Notes under the pieces: generated by a model
The model's input: only the letters and a program-made list of their open reading frames with translations
The model's database searches: none
Told to the model about the DNA's origin: nothing
Position numbers and translations under genes: made by a program
Assembly (NCBI GenBank): GCA_022316685.1
Contig: JAKJHU010000030.1
Coordinates: 10,230,360 to 10,294,359, forward strand
Reading direction: 5' to 3'
Origin: Progne subis subis
Lineage: Eukaryota; Chordata; Aves; Passeriformes; Hirundinidae
Length of the DNA: 64,000 nt
In this document: piece by piece, positions 1 to 10,515 of the stretch
How positions within the stretch are numbered: position 1 is the stretch's first letter
How the letters are laid out: every line of letters begins with the position of its first letter

Positions 1-2058
1 TCAAATTAAGATCTCTGTTTGAATATGCATAAGGGCTCTTGTGCAGAGGGAGTATCACTGATACTATGATGAGTGATGATTATGAAAATAATGTTTTGGG
101 GGTTTGGTTTTTGTTTTTCTTTTTGTAGGCATAGATTGTTTCTAGTCATGTTAATAGATACTTGCAGTTTTTCTCTCTCTTTATTTTTTCCTTTTAAAAC
201 CTTACGAATAAATGTCCATTAAGGGGAAAAAAAAAAAATAATCTCGAAATCTGTACATGTTCAAATAATCTCCAGTGAAATCTGATTTAATAAAATTTTA
301 TCTTTTTTTTTTCCTCTAGTTATGTCTTATTTAATTTTCTGCTTTTCCTTGTAGCTTTCAGTGATATTCACAATAATGTTACATACATATTGAACCGTAA
401 AGTTCAATAAAATGGATGATCAAAGACAGACAATGTCACCAGTGATTTATAGGACATGCAAATTTGTGGACTTCATTGAGAATTCAATGAGATTGCACGG
501 TAGATGAAGTTTTAATCTAGTACACAATGTATCACATCATCTTATCTATCTAGATATTTATAGCAAACTAAACAGTTAAATCTGCACATCCTATACTGCC
601 TTCATTAAAAAAAACCCAGCTTCAATTTAGTTTCATATTCTGTTTCTTTATTGGCTGTGCTACAATCAGCAGAATAGAAACTATAGAGGCTGAAGTGAAA
701 AACACCTTAAAAATTTAAACTCAGTTTTAAAGTCTGTAGTATTATAGTCTGATTATTAAACTCTCAAATGAGCATAGTAATAAGCACAAAAATATCTTTA
801 GGAAGTTCCATAGGCAATGCCAGTTCCCTCTGCACAAACACTTACTCCTTTTTTTCTTGTTCAATTTTCTTGGAGAGTCAGTATATGTCTATTGCAGAAC
901 TCCAGCAGTGCCAACTGTTTTGCTATGGCTCTGTGGTCATAATAACATCATTGATCTCTGATCACCTGTGAAGTTGCGATTCTTGGGCTTCCCATGCCAC
1001 ATTTGCTTGCGCACAGACACCTGAGAGCTGTTTCTGGTCACCCCACTTCATCAAGAAGACTGCAAGAAAATCCCTCATCAGTCTGTTCTGTGTGTACTCA
1101 GCCTGATCCTCTGTTCCTCAATAAACCTTCAAGCTTTGGTAACCAACCACAAAAACCCAGTGGACCTGGGTCAAAGACAACCTTATTAGGTTAGCAAGAT
1201 CTTGCTCTGCTAAATAAAAAATAGCTCTTCAATTTAGTCTCAATAATGTAATGTTTAGAGTCAGACAATAAACAAATGGGTCTGTACAGTATAGAGAACA
1301 GTCTCTGTAGTATAATGAATATTGTATTTATTTTATATAATATTCTGATACATTCTAAAACCTCCAAATATAATGCAAGTTCAATATAGAAATACATAAT
1401 ATCTGAGAAACATTTATATGTTGACTTTTTCTACAAATCTATAGCAATAAAAAAATTCAGCCTTTCCTCATAATTTATGTACAAGAATAACCTTACAGAT
1501 TTCAGATATTGAAATATAAAGATTGCAACACATCCATCGACTGAAAACCTTGCAGCTTTGCAGCTTTGTAGAAGATTTTTCATCTTTGAGTTCATCCAGC
1601 TTTTGAATAGAGGGACATAAAACAGTCCTTGAGGAAAATCAAAGTTTTATTTTGTGTATTGATTTGTAAAACTCACAGATTTAAAATTCCCAATAAACCC
1701 AGTGATGACGATAAATTGACGATTCACATCTTCAAATCTCTCACTTTTCACTTTTGTGCTGTATACCAGTAAAATTTATACTGATTTGACAACCAGCAAA
1801 AAATTTAAAAATTCAAATAATGAAACTGTAGCTAAGGAGGTGAGGAGCTTAAATAGTGCTTGAACATAAGTTAAACAGAATAAATTGCCTTCCCACCTTT
1901 GAGACAGAACCACAAAATTTACTTATGCCAGGGGAAAACATCAAAATACCTTCACAGCCTGTGGCTGCTTGGAGGGCACCAAGGGGTGAGCCATGAGGAA
2001 GGCTGCCTGGCCCGGCACAGCCCGACCAGCGCGGCGCCGTGGCCGCGCTGACGCTCAG
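1..2058. other. AT-rich intronic DNA, no gene seen
   Basis: This is AT-rich sequence with short A and T runs. The few open frames are under 70 codons and have no recognisable domain. I see no splice-bounded exon, RNA gene or LINE/LTR signature. From about 1960 it becomes GC- and CpG-rich as it approaches the minisatellite. Confidence 0.6.
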
Positions 2059-4217
2059 CGGGCACGAAGAGCAGCAGGGGAGGCACAGCGGGGCCAGGGG
2101 GGCACTGAGGGCAGCGGGGGAGGCACAGCGGGGCCAGGGGGGCACTGAGGGCAGCGGGGAAGGCACAGCGGGGCCAGATGGGCACTGAGGGCAGCAGGGA
2201 AGACACAGCGGGCCAGGGGGGCACTCAGGGCAGCGGGGGAGGCACAGCGGGCCAGACAGGCACTGAGGGCAGCGGGGGAGGCACAGCGGGGCCAGACGGG
2301 CACTGAGGGCAGCGGGGAAGGCACAGCGGGGCCAGACGGGCACTGAGGGCAGCGGGGGAAGCACAGCGGGCCAGGGGGGCACTGAGGGCAGGAGGGGAGG
2401 CACAGCGGGGCCAGACGGGCACTGAGGGAAGCAGGGGAGGCACAGCGGGCCAGGGGGGCACTGAGGGCAGCGGGGGAGGCACAGCGGGGCCAGGGGGGCA
2501 CTGAGGGCAGCGGGGAAGGCACAGCGGGGCCAGATGGGCACTGAGGGCAGCAGGGAAGACACAGCGGGGCCAGGGGGGCACTGAGGGCAGCGGGGGAGGC
2601 ACAGCGGGCCAGACAGGCACTGAGGGCAGCGGGGGAGGCACAGAGGGGCCAGACGGGCACTGAGGGCAGCGGGGAAGGCACAGCGGGGCCAGACGGGCAC
2701 TGAGGGCAGCGGGGGAAGCACAGCGGGCCAGGGGGGCACTGAGGGCAGGAGGGGAGGCACAGCGGGGCCAGACGGGCACTGAGGGCAGCGGGGGAAGCAC
2801 AGCGGGCCAGGGGGGCACTCAGGGCAGGAGGGGAGGCACAGCGGGGCCAGACGGGCACTGAGGGCAGGAGGGGAGGCACAGCGGGGCCAGACGGGCACTG
2901 AGGGCAGCGGGGGAAGCACAGCGGGGCCAGACGGGCACTGAGGGCAGGAGGGGAGGCACAGTGGGGCCAGACGGGCACTGAGGGCAGCGGGGGAGGCACA
3001 GCGGGGCCAGACGGGCACTGAGGGCAGGAGGGGAGGCACAGTGGGGCCAGACGGGCACTGAGAGCAGCGGGGGAGGCACAGTGGGGCCAGACGGGCACTG
3101 AGGGCAGCAGGGGAGGCACAGCGGGCCAGGGGGGCACTGAGGGCAGCGGGGGAGGCACAGCGGGGCCAGGGGGGCACTGAGGGCAGCGGGGAAGGCACAG
3201 CGGGGCCAGATGGGCACTGAGGGCAGCAGGGAAGACACAGCGGGGCCAGGGGGGCACTGAGGGCAGCGGGGGAGGCACAGCGGGCCAGACAGGCACTGAG
3301 GGCAGCGGGGGAGGCACAGCGGGGCCAGACGGGCACTGAGGGCAGCGGGGAAGGCACAGCGGGGCCAGACGGGCACTGAGGGCAGCGGGGGAAGCACAGC
3401 GGGCCAGGGGGGCACTCAGGGCAGGAGGGGAGGCACAGCGGGGCCAGACGGGCACTGAGGGCAGGAGGGGAGGCACAGCGGGGCCAGACGGGCACTGAGG
3501 GCAGCGGGGGAGGCACAGCGGGGCCAGACGGGCACTGAGGGCAGCGGGGGAGGCACAGTGGGGCCAGACGGGCACTGAGGGCAGGAGGGGAGGCACAGTG
3601 GGGCCAGACGGGCACTGAGAGCAGCGGGGGAGGCACAGTGGGGCCAGACGGGCACTGAGGGCAGCAGGGGAGGCACAGCGGGCCAGGGGGGCACTGAGGG
3701 CAGCGGGGGAGGCACAGCGGGGCCAGGGGGGCACTGAGGGCAGCGGGGGAGGCACAGTGGGCCAGACGGGCACTGAGGGCAGCGGGGGAGGCACAGCGGG
3801 GCCAGACGGGCACTGAGGGCAGCAGGGGAGGCACAGCGGGCCAGGGGGGCACTGAGGGCAGGAGGGGAGGCACAGCGGGGCCAGACGGGCACTGAGGGCA
3901 GGAGGGGAGGCACAGCAGGACCAGAAGGGCACGAAGAGCAGCGGGGGAGGCACAGAGGGCCAGACGGGCACTGAGGGCAGGAGGGGAGGCACAGTGGGGC
4001 CAGACGGGCACTGAGGGCAGCAGGGGAGGCACAGCGGGCCAGGGGGGCACTGAGGGCAGGAGGGGAGGCACAGCGGGCCAGGGGGGCACTGAGGGCAGGA
4101 GGGGAGGCACAGCAGGACCAGACGGGCACTGAGGGCAGGAGGGGAGGCACAGCAGGACCAGAAGGGCACGAAGAGCAGCGGGGGAGGCACAGTGGGGCCA
4201 GACGGGCACTGAGGGCA
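2059..4217. repeat. GC-rich minisatellite, 39-40 bp unit, about 54 copies
   Basis: The array repeats a G-rich unit with invariant blocks GGCACTGAGGGCAG and GGAGGCACAGCGG joined by a variable GGCCAGACGG or GGCCAGGGGG. Length alternates between 39 and 40 bp because one G is present or absent after the GGCC-side block. A rarer variant with GCACGAAGAGCAGC occurs near both edges. A marker variant with CACTCAGG recurs near 2222, 2817 and 3413, giving a higher-order period of about 595 bp (15 units). Every unit has several runs of 3-6 G on the plus strand. The minus strand stays open in more than one frame for hundreds of codons only because the unit lacks stops in that direction. The predicted proline/cysteine-rich peptides change frame with unit length, so I do not call a gene here. 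Confidence 0.95.
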
Positions 4218-4573
4218 TCGCCGGAGGACACGAATAGGTGAGAACACAGCGAAGGATGAGGGACAAAGGGGAGCCCTGGGCGCTGTCCCGTCGCCAACCG
4301 TCTGCTGCCTGAAGGTGAGGTGCGGTAGGACACAGAGGAAGGGAGAGATCGAGCCCAGGTGAAGGCAGGGGAAATCTCTGTTCCCTAAGTGTTCCAAGAT
4401 TCCTTTTTAATTTATTTGGGGTTTTTTATTATTATTATTTTATTTTTCTCACGCTAATCCTGATTCAGTAACTAAACGTTTATGTTATCTGGCATTAAAT
4501 AAATGTTCAGTATCCTCAGAGTTTCCAAGGAAATGTAATGTTGTGGATGTGATTTAGGCAAGTTAGGCTCTCC
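4218..4573. other. Gap between minisatellite and LTR element
   Basis: The sequence falls from GC-rich flank (to about 4390) into AT-rich DNA with a T-rich run near 4420-4450. No gene is seen. The last four bases (4570-4573, CTCC) are the left target-site duplication of the LTR element that follows. Confidence 0.6.
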
Positions 4574-4847
4574 TGTGCGGAGTCCTGGTTTGGGGAGGCT
4601 GAAATCTGATCTCCCCCCTTGGACCTAAACCTAAGACTCCTCCCCTAGAATACCCGATAAAACCCACAAGCCTGCCCCTGCTCACCCTCTTCGTCCTCAC
4701 CCCTCTTTACTTTCACCCCCTCCCCGGCCTGGGGTAGGGGGGAATAAATGGATTCTCGTTCTTATACCAAAGACTTGTCTCATCTGTTTCCCTGCCGGTG
4801 GTTGTAACCTCCCTGGACGATGGTCACTGTTGCCACGCGACACAACA
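4574..4847 (+). repeat. 5' LTR of the non-autonomous element
   Basis: It begins TGTGCGGAGTCC and ends CGACACAACA. A TATA-like GATAAAA lies in the middle and the polyadenylation signal AATAAA is at 4743-4748. It matches the 3' LTR along its length, apart from a two-base difference at the start and a short indel near 4796. Confidence 0.88.
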
Positions 4848-4849
4848 AA

Positions 4850-4867
4850 TGGTGGATGAATGCAGGC
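4850..4867 (+). other. Candidate primer binding site
   Basis: Two bases after the 5' LTR the sequence reads TGGTGGATGAATGCAGGC. The leading TGG at this spacing is what a tRNA-primed element shows. I could not match the rest to a tRNA 3' end that I know, so the primer is unidentified. Confidence 0.4.
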
Positions 4868-5300
4868 AACCAGCAAGGACAACAGGACCAGTCACCTCTG
4901 CGGGACCCCCATAAAAACATGGGGGTAAAAAGCTTACGGGTAGGGAAGCTACCAAGGAGACCAGTTCTCTGGGACCGAGTGATGGACTAACATCTACCAT
5001 CACAAGTCTTTTCATTCTTCATGGGAAGGTGTTTTTAAAAGCTGCAAGCAGCTAGTCTGCCTGCAAAAAGGACCATGCTGGGGACTTACCTACTCTCCTG
5101 ATACGTTTGCTGCAACTTAAAAGCCGTAGTGGCTACCTATGGATGATTATGGAAAATTTGCATGCAGAGTGTCGGTGACCTAGACTCTTCATCCTGTGAA
5201 CTTTCACGTTTTTCAGTTTCTGTGAAGCTGCCCATATCTTTCCTTACCCTTTGTTCCTAAGAGTGCGGCAAGGAGTGAAAACTTCCAGGATGGCACGGAG

Positions 5301-5870
5301 TTGTTACTGTCTCTCCATCACCCTGTGTCCCTCTCCGCCTCTATCCCCCTTTCCCTGAAGGCAGGACAAGGTCGGAAACCGTCCAGAAGTGACGTGCATG
5401 CAATGCCGTCCTCCTGCTGGCCTGCGTCCTTCGCCCCTGTCTTTCCATATCCCTTGTTCCCTGCCTGGGAAGGCAGTGGCCACGCCGCCCTGGGAGCTCC
5501 TTCTAAAAAATGGCGCTTACCATGCGGCTTTGAGAACCCCTGTTTCCCGCCGAAGTCCTTCTTTTCCAGTCCTGTGCCTGCCCTTCCCTCTGCCTACCTA
5601 CCCTCCTTTCCTGCCGTGGAGCTGCAGCTGCCCCGGCCCCACAAGGCAGGGGAGGCGAGGCGGGGCTGGCCAAAGAGTGCCAGGCACCGCTGTCCCCTGC
5701 AGCTGTCCCCTCCCCGGGCCCACGGGCCGGAGGAGGTGAAGCGGGGCTGGCCAGAGATAGTGCCAGGCCGTGCGGGGCCCTGCAGCCGGCGCGGCAGAGG
5801 CGGCATAGCGGAAGTGCAGAGCCCCGAGAGAAGGCCGGACCCTGCTGTGTGCTGCTGACAGCTCTCACTG
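5301..5870. other. CpG-rich cargo inside the LTR element
   Basis: This part of the element interior is much richer in G+C and CpG than its surroundings. It holds an imperfect tandem duplication of about 76-81 bp (roughly 5622-5697 and 5698-5780), seen as repeated CTGCAGCTG and CGGGGCTGGCCA blocks. Overlapping open frames exist on both strands, as expected in GC-rich DNA. It could be captured host sequence such as a CpG-island fragment, or an unusual viral leader. No reading frame looks conserved to me. Confidence 0.6.
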
Positions 5871-6226
5871 CCGCTTTCACCGTTCCTTGCTTCACAGTCA
5901 TCACCTACAATAACAACACCAGTACCAAAGCCGAGACCGAAGAGTAAGAACCGTGCCCTTTGGAAACAAGAGATGAAAGAACTGCCCCCCTTCTGGTAGG
6001 AAGAGCAAAAGGCAAAGGAGATTGAACTATTAACTCATTAAGTGAAAATGTATTAATTTAATTCAGTGTCAACAATTCTGTTACTTTATTCTCTGTAATT
6101 GTCTCAAATGCTTTCTGTTACTTGTTAATTTAGCTTAATTATGTTTATTTTAATTTTGGAAATCAATAAGTCATAGTCCTGAGAATCTCCTTACTATAAC
6201 ATTCAACGCACCTTTTAACCAATTTA

Positions 6227-6239
6227 TAAAGGGAGGAGT
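6227..6239 (+). other. Polypurine tract before the 3' LTR
   Basis: The purine run AAAGGGAGGAG abuts the TG that opens the 3' LTR. This is where plus-strand DNA synthesis starts in LTR elements, and it supports the plus orientation. Confidence 0.75.
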
Positions 6240-6518
6240 TGTGGAGTCTTGTTTTGAGGAGGCTGAAATCTGATCTCCCCCCTTTGACTTAAACCTAAGA
6301 CTCCTCCCCTCAAATACCCGATAAAACCCATGAGCCTGCCCCTGCTCACTCTCTTCATCTTCACCCCTCTTTGCTGTCAGCCCCTCCCTGGCCTGGGGTA
6401 GGGGGGAATAAATGGATTCTTGTGCTTACACCAAAGACTTGTCTCATTTGTTTCCCTGGTGGTTGCTGGTGGTTGTAACCTCCCTGGACAATGGTCACTG
6501 TTGCCACACAACACAACA
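6240..6518 (+). repeat. 3' LTR of the non-autonomous element
   Basis: It begins TGTGGAGTCT and ends CACAACACAACA, with AATAAA at 6407-6412. The following CTCC (6519-6522) repeats the four bases that precede the 5' LTR. Confidence 0.88.
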
Positions 6519-6659
6519 CTCCTGTACTGACCGGGAAAGTACACAGAGGAGCACAAAATGGTGCATAGGAGTCTCATTTATTGTTCTTTATTTGATAAAG
6601 AAAAAAGGAAACATTTAAACGCAAGTAAAATCTTGGCACATAAAGCCAATACTTTGTCT

Positions 6660-6840
6660 TAAAAAAACAAACAAAAAAAAACAAAACAAAACAAAAAAAA
6701 CCAAAACACCAACACCAACAACAACAACAAAAAACAAAAACAAAAAAAAACCCACAAAAACCAAAGCAAAACAAAACCAAAAAAGAACAACAACAACAAC
6801 AAAAAAACCTCAAACAAAAAACCCAAAACAAAACAAACTC
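6660..6840. repeat. A/C-only low-complexity tract
   Basis: About 180 bases consist almost wholly of A and C on the plus strand: runs of CAAAA, CAACAA and A-rich stretches, with G and T nearly absent. Open frames across it give only low-complexity peptides. Confidence 0.85.
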
Positions 6841-8144
6841 ACAAAGGATGCAGCCTCCTGAACGCTTACCTATACATGTGGTTAAAAATGTACGTAGATG
6901 ATTTTTTTTTTTTTTTAAATTTTCTGTTTTAGTATAGGACAATTTGAAATTGATGGGTTAACTCACAAGATATTTTTTAACAAAATAACCAGTTTATGTA
7001 TCAGTTAACCATGTCTTTACTTCTGTCTTCCAACAACAGCAAAAATTTGCATCTTTTCCTCACATAAAAATGAACTTTGGGAAAGGATTGGTGCTTTTAT
7101 TGCTTACAAACCAAGGTAATTTAAATTAAAATATTTGGACAGGCTTTGTATGAATATAAGCAATACAAAAGAATATGTAAAGATTACTTGATGATCAAAC
7201 TGTTTCCTCTTGCTTAGTGAAAAAATAAAGCTTAGAAGCTCTGCAGCATTGAGATAACTCATTCAGATTTCATGGTTCTCAAGCCTGATACTTATTGTTT
7301 GAGTTGCTGAGGAGCAGAAGGCATAACAGTAAATTCATTAAAAATGGAATACCGAGGAAAGCAGAAATTACTTAAATTGATAGCTTCAACAAAGAAAAGG
7401 GAAAAAATACCTAGAAGTAAATATATCAATTCATCACCTTGAAATTTAATTATTTTTTTCTTTCTCATTATTTTTAACACCTACAAGGAAGAATGGTTTT
7501 ACCATGATTTATAAATTTTGTCTTTAAAATTTGTCTTTAAACCAAGCATGAAAAATGTGAAAGATGATAAATAACATAATGCTTGAGATTTTGGAAATTA
7601 CTAGGGATCTTATGGATTTTTTTAATTATTATTTCTCAAGAGAGAAACTGTATCAAAGTATGAACTTGGCAGTGGCTGATTTTTACACTTGGTTTTGCAG
7701 TTTTGCCTCTGAAGCACAAATAAATTATAATTAAATTTTGTAATGGAGACACTGTTCTATTAAAAAAAAGTTTATGGAATTGCATAAAATAGTGACAGTG
7801 TGTTTTAACCCAGCTGGCAACAAAGCACCACACATCCACTCACTCCAAACGAGTATTTGTACTTTAAGTATTTAAAGTGGCACTTGTTTTATTTATCTGT
7901 TGGTATTTTAGTGTATAAAAGAAGTTTGTTTCTCTCCTTTGAAAATCAGTGGTGGTAGAGTCAGGAGGAAGGCTGAATCCCAACCACAGCACCAGTGCCA
8001 TCTGACAGACACTGCCTGCATAGAGGAAGAGTTAGCACTTCCTTTGGGATTGGTTTACACCTCTTAGTTTGAAGGACCTTCTGAGAAGAGTGTATCAGGC
8101 AGGATGTGAAAGCCACCAAGAAAAAAGCTTGCACAAATAAAGAT
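6841..8144. other. Intronic DNA, no gene seen
   Basis: AT-rich sequence. No splice-bounded coding segment or clear repeat family was recognised. Short open frames on the minus strand are hydrophobic by base composition only. Confidence 0.5.
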
Positions 8145-8526
8145 TGTACTGGGTTAGTGTGGGAAGGTTTTGGTATCAGAGGACCTCAGAAGTGACCTCT
8201 GTAGATGTCAGGGGCTGCCCCAGGGAGCCTGTTCCAGGATGCTCTACGATGGAGCTTCACCACTGACTACAGCTGAGGCAATTAGCAATATTGGTGGTGC
8301 CCCCTTGGTAATATATTTAATAAGACAGAAAAATGCTGTGCAGCAGCAGAAAGAGGGAGAGACAGAGAGAGAGATGGAGGTATAAGACAAATGAGAGTTG
8401 CAAACTTGAAGACACCAAGTCCAGTGAAGATGAAGAAGGTACTACAGGGAACAGGTGCAGAAGTTCCCCTGTAGCTGGTGAAGAAGACCATGGTGATGCA
8501 GGTTATGTCTTGGGAGCTTATGTTTA
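8145..8526 (+). repeat. Degraded ERVL-type LTR fragment
   Basis: It resembles the first part of the LTR at 15.5-16.6 kb. Shared blocks include the CAGCAGCAGAAAGAG-like purine region, a short GAAGACCATGGTGATGCAGG segment, and a TATA-like TAATATATTTAATAAG near 8310. It stops where a CR1 tail starts. The start is approximate and no target duplication was found. Confidence 0.55.
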
Positions 8527-8692
8527 CCTGGAGAGGCTGTGGAACTTACAGCCTTGGAAATTTTCAAAAATGAGCTGCATAAGATCCAGAGAAAATATAA
8601 CTGCCTTTAAAGTCAGACTTCAGAGGTGTGTTGGATTTGATAACCTCTTGTCGTCCCCACACAAGTTCTCCTATCATTCAATATAGTTCTCC
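8527..8692 (+). mobile_element. CR1 LINE 3' tail, degraded
   Basis: The segment from GGAGAGGCTGTGGAAC to GATAACCTCTTG follows the order of a CR1 3' end in sense orientation. It is heavily diverged and 5'-truncated. Confidence 0.5.
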
Positions 8693-8710
8693 TATGATAG
8701 CTTAGACATT

Positions 8711-8773
8711 AAATGTATATATACATATACATATACATACACACACACACACACATACACATATATATATATT
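8711..8773. repeat. (TA/CA)n microsatellite
   Basis: Alternating TA, ATACA and an uninterrupted AC run form one compound pyrimidine-purine microsatellite. Confidence 0.95.
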
Positions 8774-9984
8774 AAAAAATCCAAGCAAATTGAAAAACAA
8801 AAACAGTAAAGAACTTGTATTGTTTGAATTCACTTACTATTTTTTAAAATTTTCCTGCACATAATCTAGTAGAACACCTAGAGCAAGATCAGAGGTACCT
8901 TTGTTTTATTTGCAATTTTTTGACCTAATTAAAATTTGGTGTGGTTTTTGTTTTTTTTTTTCCTCAGAACAGGTGCAATGTTTTAAGTTTTGCACCATTC
9001 AATAGAGAATGGAGTTCAACGTGTACATCTTCAGTTATTTTTATCTTCGCTTTAACAATGTTGTAATGAGACCACTTCAGTGTCTAAACTATCAAGCAGA
9101 TCTCATATTAATTTTCTACGTTACATTCAGTATAGGACTTTAGAGGTGTAAGAGGCTATCATAACTTTCATTGCCTAGTTTTTTGAAACTTCTAACCCAA
9201 TGACAACTGGATTAGAAGGAGCATACAGCTTAAAATAATTTACTTTTATGAACTGAAGAAAAATGTAAATGTTGATCAACAATTCTTCCTAAAATGAGCA
9301 ATTGCATATCCTTATTTTTTAAAAATCTTTAAACAGAGCGTATTCTTACCAAGCACTGTGCAAAACAAGAAGCACAATTTCTGTGGCATATTTGTGATCT
9401 CTTCTGTAATATTAAATTTCTAAAAGAATTTGTTTTACTGCATCACAAAACAGCTAAATGATTACAAAATGTTTTCAAGATGTCAGAGTCAAGACTTCTG
9501 GAGTTGCTTAATTATAGAGAGACTTTAAAATTCAGCACTCCTGAATGTGAACTGGGAGTACAGCTTCACCAGAAGAGAGAAGCAGGACTTAACCTCTTCT
9601 GAAGACATTTTCTCAGCCAATTTATGACTGCTTTGGCAGTTCTGTTACCTTATTTGCCAAAATTTATCAAACTTAAATTAAGTCTGCCTGCATTTGAAAA
9701 GTTCACAGAGACGTTCAAATTTGGATAGCTAAAATCAGAACTGTAAGGAAAAAAATTTTACACCACAGAAGCATTTAGAAATAGGAGATTCAGTATTCTG
9801 CTTGAGTGATGAACAAAGTTTTTCAAGTAGAAGTTGAATATATCTTCTTCACTTTACCCAGTAACACTCTCATAGACAAACTGATAAAGTATGAGGTAGA
9901 TGATGACTCTGTGATGTGTGTTGAAAAAGAGACTGAAGAGCTGGGAGGTGAAATGCATGAAGGGTGGTGAAATGCAAGAAGCAG
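8774..9984. other. Intronic DNA, no gene seen
   Basis: AT-rich, with no coding exon or recognised repeat. Frames of 85-99 codons at 9823-10169 on the minus strand run antisense into the CR1 copy and are not supported as genes. Confidence 0.5.
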
Positions 9985-10515
9985 CATAATGTCCAAACAG
10001 AGACCTGTTCCCTTGAACCTGGAGTACTGTGTCCAGTGATAGCTCTCCAATATGAGAGACATGGACAGAGAGAGTCCCACGGAGTCATAACTTGTTCAGG
10101 GATTGGAACTGCAGACATACCAGGGAATATGAGAGAGTGCATGTTCAGCCTGGGGTAGAGAAGATTCAAGGGGAATTATCAGTACTTATAAGTACTTGAC
10201 AGGGAAGTAAAGAAGACAGAGACAGCCTCTTCTCAATGGTACCATGAGAAATAACAAGAAAATCTGGCACAAATTGAAATAGAAGTAATAATATTTTTTT
10301 CCCACTGTAAGGCTGAGCATTCAAACAGGTTGTTCAGTGCGGCTGTTGGGTCTCTATCCTGCAGACACTCAAAACTCAACTGGACATGGCTCTGATCCAC
10401 CCTACTCCAGGTGACCTCACTCTCAGTAGCGGGACTTGAACTGGATTATATTCAGAGGAGCCTTCCAGCCTCAGACACTGTCGGTTTCTGTGATTCTGGG
10501 AATATTGTGCCCTCT
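9985..10515 (+). mobile_element. CR1 LINE 3' end, sense
   Basis: Diagnostic CR1 blocks occur in order: CCTGGAGTACTGTGTCCAG, AGGGATTGGA, GTTCAGCCTGG, a CTCTTCTCAATGGT segment, AACAGGTTGTTCAG, CAACTGGACATGG and the terminal TCTGTGATTCTGGG. The element is 5'-truncated and carries many substitutions, so no protein is intact. Confidence 0.85.

Larger units (their letters stand above)
4574..6518 (+). mobile_element. Complete non-autonomous LTR retroelement
   Basis: Two direct repeats of about 275 bp (4574-4847 and 6240-6518) start with TG, end with ACAACA and enclose 1.39 kb. The flanking CTCC at 4570-4573 and 6519-6522 is a perfect 4-bp target duplication, the size usual for gammaretrovirus-like (class I) insertions. 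A purine tract just left of the second LTR and AATAAA in each LTR set the orientation as plus. The interior holds no recognisable gag, protease, RT, integrase or env. A 185-codon open frame at 5301-5858 lies in GC-rich DNA and resembles nothing I know. By eye the LTRs differ at roughly 25 of about 270 positions, so the insertion is not recent. It must have been mobilised by another element's proteins. Confidence 0.85.

Noticed and set aside
2059..4217. Array of CTCF sites
   Set aside because: The unit's GGCCAGGGGGGCACTG resembles part of the CTCF core but the spacing between the CCA and GGC parts does not fit the consensus well.
1849..4397. Proline/cysteine-rich proteins of about 800 residues on the minus strand
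   Set aside because: They arise from a stop-free minisatellite read in more than one frame; frame changes with unit length and no splice or start context supports them.
5301..5858. 185-codon frame inside the LTR element as a real gene
   Set aside because: It lies in GC-rich DNA where long frames occur on both strands, has no recognised domain and covers a tandem duplication.
6574..6942. 122-codon Phe/Cys-rich frame
   Set aside because: It is the translation of a complementary A/C low-complexity tract.
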